From an uncultured Planctomycetota bacterium (GTDB lineage: Bacteria > Planctomycetota > SZUA-567 > JAFGNG01): 6,520 nt of DNA. Every line of letters starts with the position of its first letter. Within the stretch, counting starts at the first letter, position 1. This document shows positions 1-5,996 of this stretch, one piece after another. The notes under the pieces were generated by a model. The model made no database searches, was not told where the DNA came from, and saw nothing but the letters and a program-made list of their open reading frames with translations. The position numbers were made by a program, and so were the translations under genes. The stretch spans positions 1 through 6,520 of the forward strand of contig CAMZKK010000161.1 of NCBI GenBank assembly GCA_947311175.1, given 5' to 3'.

Positions 1-36
1 TAAAAAAAAAGACCAAAGTCTTGCAACTTTGGTCTT
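1..36 (-). terminator. Intrinsic terminator of eno
   Basis: Read on the minus strand, a perfect 11-bp stem (arms at 36-26 and 19-9) encloses a 6-nt loop (25-20). The arm sequence is AAGACCAAAGT and its complement. The stem is followed directly by an uninterrupted run of T (the A-run at 2-10 on the plus strand). This is the classical Rho-independent layout. It lies 22 nt beyond the enolase stop codon. The window edge cuts off anything further downstream. The plus-strand reading lacks an equally clean T-tract, so it is called for the minus strand. Confidence 0.93.
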
Positions 37-58
37 CTTTTGCATGTTCTTTTTCGTT

Positions 59-1339
59 TTAGATATTATAAAACGCATTCTTTCCTGGGTATTGAGCAAC
101 ACTGCCAAGTGATTCTTCAATTCTGAGAAGTTGGTTGTATTTGCAGATACGGTCAGAGCGGCAAAGTGAACCTGTTTTGATTTGACCTGCATTAGTCGCA
201 ACAACAATGTCTGCAATGGTGCTATCTTCGGTTTCACCTGAGCGGTGAGACACAACAGCGGTAAAGTTTGCACGTTTTGCCATTTCGATTGCGGCAAGGG
301 TTTCGGTTAATGTTCCGATTTGGTTTACCTTAATCAAGATAGAGTTACCACAACCGGTTTTAATTCCCTTCGCAAGTCTTTCGGTATTAGTAACAAAGAG
401 GTCGTCGCCAACAATTTGGACACGGTCGCCAAGGCGTTTTGTCATCAATTCCCAGCCCTTCCAGTCATCTTCCTGCATTCCGTCTTCAATAGAAATGATT
501 GGATATTTATCACAAAGCATTTCCCAGTAGTCAACCATTTGAGATGCTGAAAGTTTTTTCTTTTCACTTGCAAGAACGTATTTTCCACCTTTATAAAATT
601 CGCTAGAAGCAGGGTCCATTGCAATCATGATGTCTTTACCTGGTTTTGCACCAGCAGCCTTTATCGCTTGCATTATTATCTTGAGGGCATCTTCGTTGCT
701 TGCAAGGTCAGGAGCAAAGCCACCTTCATCGCCAACTGCTGTGTTCATTCCTTTTTTCTTTAATACACCTTTTAGTGCGTGGAATATTTCGGTAACAACT
801 CTAAGTCCTTCTGAGAAGGTTTTAGCACCAACCGGCATAATCATAAACTCTTGAAGGTCTACATTGTTGTCTGCGTGTGAACCACCATTTATGATGTTAC
901 ACATTGGAACCGGTAAAGTGCGAGCTGAACAACCACCGATATATGAATAAAGTGGAAGTTCGCAGAATGCAGCCGCAGCCTTTGCAGTAGCTAGAGACAC
1001 TCCTAAGATAGCGTTTGCACCGAGCTTAGATTTGTTTTTTGTGCCGTCAAGGGCAATCATTGCCTCATCAATACCAATTTGGTCACGTGCATCCATTCCA
1101 AGCAAGGCGTTAGAGATTTTAGTGTTAACATTTTTTGCAGCCTTCAAAACTCCTTTACCTAAATAACGTTTTTTGTCGCCATCGCGAAGTTCTGTAGCTT
1201 CATGGACGCCAGTTGAAGCACCGCTTGGAACTGCTGCTCTTCCGGTAATTCCAGACCCTAGGGTTACATCAACTTCAATAGTTGGGTTTCCTCGTGAATC
1301 CAAAATTTCTCTTGCCTTGATATCAATAATGTCTGACAT
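59..1339 (-). CDS. eno: Enolase (phosphopyruvate hydratase)
   Basis: Enolase interconverts 2-phosphoglycerate and phosphoenolpyruvate in the cytoplasm (glycolysis and gluconeogenesis) and needs Mg2+. The 426-aa product has the usual bacterial length. The N-terminal capping domain carries the loop with VPSGASTG (residues 37-44). The TIM-barrel active site is complete: H155 in GGSHADN, Q163 and E164 in DLQEF, proton donor E205 in GDEGGF, Mg2+ ligands D242 (AMDPASSEF), E285 (SIEDGM) and D312 (VGDDL), catalytic base K337 (ILIKVNQIGT), H365-R366-S367 (SHRSGETED) and K388 (GQIKTGS). The ATG start at 1339 is supported by a strong Shine-Dalgarno sequence, AGGAGA at 1350-1345, with 5-nt spacing. The gene appears monocistronic: it has its own upstream promoter candidate and a strong terminator at the left edge of the window. 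Nothing suggests decay or recent transfer. Confidence 0.98.
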   Translation of the reverse strand: MSDIIDIKAREILDSRGNPTIEVDVTLGSGITGRAAVPSGASTGVHEATELRDGDKKRYLGKGVLKAAKNVNTKISNALLGMDARDQIGIDEAMIALDGTKNKSKLGANAILGVSLATAKAAAAFCELPLYSYIGGCSARTLPVPMCNIINGGSHADNNVDLQEFMIMPVGAKTFSEGLRVVTEIFHALKGVLKKKGMNTAVGDEGGFAPDLASNEDALKIIMQAIKAAGAKPGKDIMIAMDPASSEFYKGGKYVLASEKKKLSASQMVDYWEMLCDKYPIISIEDGMQEDDWKGWELMTKRLGDRVQIVGDDLFVTNTERLAKGIKTGCGNSILIKVNQIGTLTETLAAIEMAKRANFTAVVSHRSGETEDSTIADIVVATNAGQIKTGSLCRSDRICKYNQLLRIEESLGSVAQYPGKNAFYNI

Positions 1340-1397
1340 CTAAATCTCCTTTTTCTGAAAAAAAATTAAATGTGCAATATCGCACGCTAAAAATTAG

Positions 1398-1414
1398 TTA
1401 TCTTAAAAAGATAA
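1398..1414. repeat. Perfect 7-bp inverted repeat in the eno upstream region
   Basis: TTATCTT (1398-1404), a 3-nt AAA spacer and AAGATAA (1408-1414) form a perfect inverted repeat. It overlaps the predicted eno transcription start and touches the -10 box. It could be an operator half-site pair for a repressor or a small hairpin at the 5' end of the eno mRNA. An AT-rich region makes short palindromes fairly likely by chance, so its function is unproven. There is no T-tract suggesting a terminator. Confidence 0.4.
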
Positions 1415-1441
1415 TCCTACATTATTTATGATGGTCGTCAA
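1414..1441 (-). promoter_or_regulatory. Probable sigma70-type promoter of eno
   Basis: On the minus strand, TTGACG (1441-1436, 5 of 6 to the TTGACA consensus) is followed after 16 bp by TAGGAT (1419-1414, 4 of 6 to TATAAT). Transcription would start near 1407, giving a leader of about 70 nt before the enolase ATG. The -10 match is only moderate, so this is a prediction from sequence alone. The perfect inverted repeat at 1398-1414 abuts the -10 box. Confidence 0.45.
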
Positions 1442-1502
1442 TTATTTTTTAGTCTTCAATTTTCTTTTTGATTTTGTCGATAGTTAGAAACTGATGATTT
1501 TG

Positions 1503-1508
1503 TAAGGA
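1503..1508 (+). promoter_or_regulatory. Ribosome binding site that decides the start at 1515
   Basis: TAAGGA at 1503-1508 is the only good Shine-Dalgarno match here. The first in-frame ATG (1509) directly touches it and the GTG at 1512 is only 3 nt away, both too close. The ATG at 1515 lies 6 nt downstream, a normal spacing, and is therefore the preferred start. Confidence 0.7.
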
Positions 1509-1514
1509 ATGGTG

Positions 1515-2288
1515 ATGAATAAAATATTTAGCAAACTTGAATTAATTATCCTGTTGGTAGATTATATAGATTTTCATTTAGATGCAGACAAACGCTCAAT
1601 GCTTGAGCAAATGATGTTAGAAGATTGTTCTATAAGGGAGCTGGCGGTAAGAATACGTTCTTCTGTTAATGTAAAATCTAAAAAAAGACTTTTTAATAAT
1701 TTGTTGTTTCGTTTTGGCGCAGAGGTCAAGGATTGCTTGTCAGGTGTTAATATAGAAGAATACTGCAACTTGACGTTGGCTAGTGATATTATCAAACAGA
1801 TAGAAAACCATATAGAAAAATGTGACTATTGCTTGTGGCGAGTGGTGCAAAATATTCGTTCCAAAAAAAATATCACTTCTACTGAAAAAATGTTGCATTC
1901 CATCGAAAGTAATCATGTGGTAAAGATTGATGAAAATGTGGTAAAACCGATTTTAGATGATAACTGCTTAGGGCAGGTGAGTGTATGTATGGCAGGATTG
2001 AGGCTCAAGCGATTTAATTTTGAGCATAAAGATTTTTCGACAATGTTGTCGGTTAGTGAAAACCTCAGCCATACTGCGGTTTCTGCGTCAATAAAGGCAG
2101 GTTGCAAATTAAAAGAAAATGTAATCCAAAAGCAAGTCATGGTAAATGATTTAAATTCTGGTAAACCACTGCTGTCATCTAAAACCGACAACGATGGCTG
2201 TTTGGTTATCCCTCGTCTCCTTCCCGGAGAATATTCAATTTTATTTGTCGAGCAAAATTTGCAGATTGAATTAAATATTAGTGCTTGA
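1515..2288 (+). CDS. Uncharacterised protein with zinc-finger (anti-sigma-like) motif and C-terminal beta domain
   Basis: I do not recognise this 257-aa protein as a named family. Residues about 80-114 contain C84, H99, C103 and C106. The C...H-x3-C-x2-C pattern (HIEKCDYC) resembles the zinc-binding core of the zf-HC2/ZAS anti-sigma-factor domain, although C84 lies closer to the histidine than I would expect. Residues about 190-255 include SKTDNDGCLVIPRLLPGEYS, which fits the TD-x-x-G...PG-x-Y pattern of carboxypeptidase-regulatory-like beta-sandwich domains. The N-terminal 60 residues look helical and charged. I see no signal peptide or transmembrane helix, so it is probably cytoplasmic, unlike many anti-sigma factors. 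No sigma-factor gene lies beside it in the window. A role in transcriptional regulation is inference only. The start choice follows the ribosome binding site; starting at 1509 would add two residues. It is transcribed divergently from eno and converges on the TPR gene. Confidence 0.8.
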   Translation: MNKIFSKLELIILLVDYIDFHLDADKRSMLEQMMLEDCSIRELAVRIRSSVNVKSKKRLFNNLLFRFGAEVKDCLSGVNIEEYCNLTLASDIIKQIENHIEKCDYCLWRVVQNIRSKKNITSTEKMLHSIESNHVVKIDENVVKPILDDNCLGQVSVCMAGLRLKRFNFEHKDFSTMLSVSENLSHTAVSASIKAGCKLKENVIQKQVMVNDLNSGKPLLSSKTDNDGCLVIPRLLPGEYSILFVEQNLQIELNISA

Positions 2289-2329
2289 CCATGAATTTCG
2301 TAGTTGGAATTTAGGTTAAAGGCCCAGTC

Positions 2330-5300
2330 TTACTCATCCTTTTTATTTATCATTGATTCTACTTTTTTTAGTAGTTCTGTGATTTTGTTTTTTTCAATTA
2401 CCCCGAGAAGAATGCTGTATGCCTGTTTGTATCGTTTGTTTGAAATCATAATCTTACTTGCTTCGATTCTGGAATTATCAGACAACTCAATGTTATTAGG
2501 GAAGTGGGCAAAGACAAAGGCATATCGTCCGATTGCTTTGTCTGTTTCACCAATTTTTTGATGGGCACGAGCAATCCCAAAAATAGCTCTGGCTTTAAAT
2601 GAGTTACTTCGTGAGTTAGTTGCTTTTACAATTTCTACCTTCCTGTCGCTTGCCATTGCTTTGCGATAATATTGATATGCTTTTTGTTTGTTACCAAGGG
2701 ATTTTTCTTGATCACCAATTGCCATAAATGTTTTTGCAGCAAGTAAAAGCATCTCTTGGCGGAATTCAATATTTTTAAAAAGATTTAGTCCTTTATTGCA
2801 AATATCAATAGCTTTTTGATATTCTTTTTCCTTTATAAAGTAAAGCCCTAAGGTATTGATTGCTTCAGCTGCGCTATTTGTCTCCGAATATTGTTCTGCT
2901 AGGGCTGTTAACCCTTTGATTGTATCTGTAATGGCATTTTTGTTTTTAACAAATTCATTTTGAAAAGCGATACTGTCAAGTTCTGCTTTATAGAGGTGCA
3001 GTAAAATAGATGCATGAATTATTCTTTCGTTTTTGGTTTTTGGTAAATTGTATTCATTGATTAATTTAAAAATACCTATTGCCTTTGAGTAAAAATTATT
3101 TTTCATATAAAGTCTTCCCGCCTGCAAGATGATTTTGCGGCTTAAGTTTGGCTTGATATATGGTTTTAGAATATTGATTGCTTCTTCATTTCTGTTCTGA
3201 TGACCAATAATTTTGGCAAGACTACTTGCCGAATCGAGTCTTAAGTCCATTGGCATTCTTGGTTCATTTAACAATTCTCTAAAAATGGTTTCTGCATTAC
3301 CTGACATATTTAGTGCAATGTAGGTATTGCCAAGTAAGTGCTTAGAAGATAGTAATGTTTTTTGATCTGATTCAAGGCTTTGGATTCTAAGTAAATATTC
3401 AGGGATTTCTGAAAGATGACGGTGGGACTTTTGTTGGTATTCTTGAGCAAAGCTTGCTTGTTCTTGATAGTTGAATTTTATGGCAAATTCTGAGAGGATA
3501 TTTCCAAGATTGTATTGTGCTCTTCCGATTTCAAGAAGGGTTTTCGCAGCATACCCTCCTCTGGGGTTTGCAGATAATGATTTCTTAAATGATTGTAACG
3601 ATTTAGTGTAAAGGTTTTCTATGTATGTGCCTTGAGAATCAGTAGTCTTTGAGCTTGTTGATTTTATATTTAAAAGCGAAGCGGAGCTGTCAGCAATTGC
3701 GAGCAAGATTCTTCCCTTTAGATAAAATAATTCATCAAATCGAATATGTTCTGCAGATTTTGTCTCATATTTAATAATATTTAACGATGATTGCAGGCAT
3801 TCAATCTTGTTTTTTTGCAGGAGAAGACATGCACGGTAGGTGTCCTTGATATTTAGATTTGCTGATGGTATTTGTTTATAGTTGCTTGCACCGGTTATTA
3901 AGTTTTGCATAAAGCTTTTGAAGAATGTCTCGGCATATCCGTCATCATCTGAAGGGATTTTACCAATTGCCAGCAAGCTTCTTGCCGCTCCAAATTGTGA
4001 TTCTGCGAGAGAAATTTGATTTTTTAATTTTTTAGCAACAATCAAAGCTTGCTTATAAAGATAGTAGGCATTTGCAGGATTTTTGGTTTCTATTTCAATG
4101 TTTGCTAATTCAAGATAGGTTTTAAGTAGGATGTTGTGATATTTTTTTTTGATTGCTGCGTTGATTGCCTGTTTGAAGTGAGCTCTTGATGCAACATAAT
4201 CTTTGATTCCATTAGTTGCTTTGCCTGCTAAGTAATTCGCATTGATATAAAAGTCTTTGTCATTCAGCAGATCTTTAATGACCAATAACCCTTCGCGGTA
4301 TTCATCTAATCCGATTAGGCATTCGGCAAGTTTGTATTTTGTTTGTTTGTATCTATAATCGGTTATAGGCATCTTTTCTAAGGTTCGCCTAAAGGCTGTT
4401 GATGCGGGGATTAAGAACTTTTTTTTGGCAATTCCTTTTTCTGCAGAGGCTAACCTAAAGTATGACCATGCTGCCCCTAACTTTGCATTGTATTCGAGCT
4501 TATTGTCTAATAAATTCTTTGACGATAACTTAAATGACTCTTCGTAGATGTCTACTGCGTCTTTTAGTCTCCCGCTAAAATATAGACTTTCTGCTTGATA
4601 GAATAGAACGGTTGCAAGTAACTGATTATCAGGAAATTCTTTTTTGAAGTCTTTTGTTTTTTTGATAGCTGCATTGTATTTTCGTGCCTTATATAGGTAT
4701 TCAATAAGTTTTACTTTCGCTTTAAATATTTTTTCAATATTTGAATAGTGGGTTATAAGCATTTCAAAACTTCTAACTGTTTTCTGGTATATGGGTTGTT
4801 TCTTTGTGTAATCTGTTTTTGAATCACCTATTAACCCGAGAGTGATAGCTCTGATATATCTGTTCTCAAAATCGAGTGTTCCGCGTGGGAGTTTATCTAG
4901 TATATTGTTAAACTGTTTCATCGCAATTTCATATTTTTTCAATTTTTCGGCAGAGTCTTTAGTGAAATTTGCCATTTTCAGATATGTTTTACCAAGCCAG
5001 AAGTATGCTTCAGGTTTGTATCTTCCGCGAGGATATGTTTTTATTAAATGTTTAAATAGTGCCATTGCCTCTTTTGTATATTTTTCACTATATGCCTCTT
5101 CGTATCGGCATCTTCCTAAGTGAAATTGTGCTTTTTCGATATAGATACCTTTGGGGTATTTCTTCAGATAATTGGTGAATTGTTCAAATGCCTGTTGATA
5201 TTGGCTACTCTTAAAATAGATTAATGCCGGTGCTATTAGTTGACTTTCGGAAGCGGACAATTGGCTGTTGTCTTCCGCATTGATTGTTTCTTGGGAAATT

Positions 5301-5365
5301 AAACTAAATCCAAAAATAAAGATTGTTAATAAATAGGTAAAGGATTTCGTTTTGAGCTTATTCAA
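2330..5365 (-). CDS. Large exported TPR-repeat protein (YbgF/BamD-like repeats)
   Basis: This 1011-aa protein begins with a likely Sec signal peptide: basic MNKLKTK, a hydrophobic stretch at about 9-24, and a possible cleavage after A30 (TINA/ED). There is no cysteine there, so it is not an obvious lipoprotein. The rest is a nearly continuous array of helical TPR-type repeats. Clear early units include AFEQFTNYLKKYPKG (59-73) and AMALFKHLIKTYPRG (100-114), with the 'YP-x-G' ends seen in YbgF/CpoB and BamD-type repeats. Later units include KSLQSFKKSLSANPRG and EKEYQKAIDICNKGL. It probably acts as a periplasmic or envelope-associated scaffold; the partner is unknown. The start is TTG (5365-5363): an in-frame TAA lies just upstream with no better start between, the first in-frame ATG is about 100 codons in, and only TTG keeps the signal peptide. 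A weak GGA lies 9 nt upstream. The gene begins 4 bp after the thioesterase stop codon, so the two are likely co-transcribed and perhaps translationally coupled. The C-terminus is lysine-rich. Confidence 0.9.
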   Translation of the reverse strand: MNKLKTKSFTYLLTIFIFGFSLISQETINAEDNSQLSASESQLIAPALIYFKSSQYQQAFEQFTNYLKKYPKGIYIEKAQFHLGRCRYEEAYSEKYTKEAMALFKHLIKTYPRGRYKPEAYFWLGKTYLKMANFTKDSAEKLKKYEIAMKQFNNILDKLPRGTLDFENRYIRAITLGLIGDSKTDYTKKQPIYQKTVRSFEMLITHYSNIEKIFKAKVKLIEYLYKARKYNAAIKKTKDFKKEFPDNQLLATVLFYQAESLYFSGRLKDAVDIYEESFKLSSKNLLDNKLEYNAKLGAAWSYFRLASAEKGIAKKKFLIPASTAFRRTLEKMPITDYRYKQTKYKLAECLIGLDEYREGLLVIKDLLNDKDFYINANYLAGKATNGIKDYVASRAHFKQAINAAIKKKYHNILLKTYLELANIEIETKNPANAYYLYKQALIVAKKLKNQISLAESQFGAARSLLAIGKIPSDDDGYAETFFKSFMQNLITGASNYKQIPSANLNIKDTYRACLLLQKNKIECLQSSLNIIKYETKSAEHIRFDELFYLKGRILLAIADSSASLLNIKSTSSKTTDSQGTYIENLYTKSLQSFKKSLSANPRGGYAAKTLLEIGRAQYNLGNILSEFAIKFNYQEQASFAQEYQQKSHRHLSEIPEYLLRIQSLESDQKTLLSSKHLLGNTYIALNMSGNAETIFRELLNEPRMPMDLRLDSASSLAKIIGHQNRNEEAINILKPYIKPNLSRKIILQAGRLYMKNNFYSKAIGIFKLINEYNLPKTKNERIIHASILLHLYKAELDSIAFQNEFVKNKNAITDTIKGLTALAEQYSETNSAAEAINTLGLYFIKEKEYQKAIDICNKGLNLFKNIEFRQEMLLLAAKTFMAIGDQEKSLGNKQKAYQYYRKAMASDRKVEIVKATNSRSNSFKARAIFGIARAHQKIGETDKAIGRYAFVFAHFPNNIELSDNSRIEASKIMISNKRYKQAYSILLGVIEKNKITELLKKVESMINKKDE

Positions 5366-5369
5366 TTTT

Positions 5370-5804
5370 CTATTTCCATAAAAATTTATTTAGTTGATTG
5401 GATATTCTTTCAGGTATTGGTTTTGGTATTCCCGATTTGTCGGTACAGGCAAGCTCAACCGTTCCTTTTGTTAATAAAATTGAATCTTTATAAACAGTGG
5501 ATACAAATGTTGTGCTAGCTTTCTTTATGCAGGTCACTGTGGTTACAATTTTTACTAAATCATCATATTTTGCCGGAAGATAGAATCTGGTATCAAGCTT
5601 TCTTACCGGTAAGAAAAAACCATCTTTTTCCATATTTAGATATGAATAATCCTTATCTCTGAGTAGCTCCGTTCTCCCCATTTCAAACCATTCTGCATAA
5701 TTACCATAGTAAACATAACTCATTCTATCTACTTCTCCATAGGTTACTCGATGGTCGATTGTGCAGCATTTAGAATCATTCGGGATTGGTAGATTTTTAT
5801 TCAT
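5370..5804 (-). CDS. ybgC: YbgC/FadM-family acyl-CoA thioesterase (4HBT hotdog fold)
   Basis: This is a small single-domain hotdog-fold thioesterase of about 144 aa, a normal length for the family. Such enzymes hydrolyse acyl-CoA or acyl-ACP thioesters in the cytoplasm; the real substrate cannot be read from sequence. The signature segment at residues 20-46 contains the catalytic aspartate D26 (GEVDRM), then YVYYGNY, then WFEMGRTE. This matches the family pattern D-x-x-G-V-V-Y-(H/Y)-x-N-Y...F-E-x-x-R-x-E. The position that is histidine in E. coli YbgC is tyrosine here, as I recall for other family members, and the usual Gly-Val is Ser-Tyr. A later segment, RFYLPAKYDDLVKI, is the typical second conserved block. 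I chose the ATG at 5804 because GGAA (5815-5812) lies 7 nt upstream; a TTG at 5819 would add five residues but would place that site inside the gene. It is the first gene of a pair with the TPR gene. Confidence 0.88.
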   Translation of the reverse strand: MNKNLPIPNDSKCCTIDHRVTYGEVDRMSYVYYGNYAEWFEMGRTELLRDKDYSYLNMEKDGFFLPVRKLDTRFYLPAKYDDLVKIVTTVTCIKKASTTFVSTVYKDSILLTKGTVELACTDKSGIPKPIPERISNQLNKFLWK

Positions 5805-5811
5805 TGAAAAA

Positions 5812-5815
5812 TTCC
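5812..5815 (-). promoter_or_regulatory. Ribosome binding site favouring the ATG start of ybgC
   Basis: On the minus strand GGAA (5815-5812) stands 7 nt before the ATG at 5804. No comparable site precedes the alternative in-frame TTG at 5819. The match is short, so this is moderate support. Confidence 0.5.
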
Positions 5816-5903
5816 GCAAACATAAGATTTAAATAATATGATTTTATAAACCTCGCAAGCTTGGTCAAGGGTTATGTCGGAAGAGTAATATTATCTAAAA
5901 TAC

Positions 5904-5931
5904 TTGATAACTTGCGTGTGAACCATATATT
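5904..5931 (+). promoter_or_regulatory. Probable sigma70-type promoter of the phosphofructokinase gene
   Basis: TTGATA (5904-5909, 5 of 6 to consensus) and TATATT (5926-5931, 5 of 6) are separated by 16 bp. Transcription would start near 5938, giving a leader of about 60 nt before the ATG at 5997. The leader is AT-rich and shows no obvious strong hairpin or riboswitch-like structure. Confidence 0.6.
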
Positions 5932-5996
5932 TATTTTGCGAATAAGTTATTTAAGTTTTTAATTTTCAATCATATTTTTTACCGAAAGGATTAGAA

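Noticed and set aside
320..854. Two plus-strand reading frames (320-550 and 627-854) opposite enolase
   Set aside because: They lie entirely antisense to a complete, fully conserved eno gene and show no recognisable domain or ribosome binding site; they are shadow frames.
1574..2191. Minus-strand reading frames (1574-1795 and 1913-2191) opposite the zinc-finger-like gene
   Set aside because: The plus-strand frame is longer, has a good ribosome binding site and recognisable motifs; the antisense frames have none of these.
2304..2561. Plus-strand reading frame opposite the 3' end of the TPR gene
   Set aside because: Its hydrophobic composition is what antisense reading of a lysine- and glutamate-rich TPR coding sequence produces; no supporting signal.
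4842..5123. Plus-strand reading frame opposite the 5' part of the TPR gene
   Set aside because: It is antisense to clear TPR repeats and has no recognisable domain.
5843..5868. Possible ybgC promoter on the minus strand, TTGACC (5868-5863) and TATAAA (5848-5843)
   Set aside because: The two boxes are only 14 bp apart, too short for a normal sigma70 promoter, and no better-spaced -10 was found. A promoter must exist nearby, but I cannot place it.
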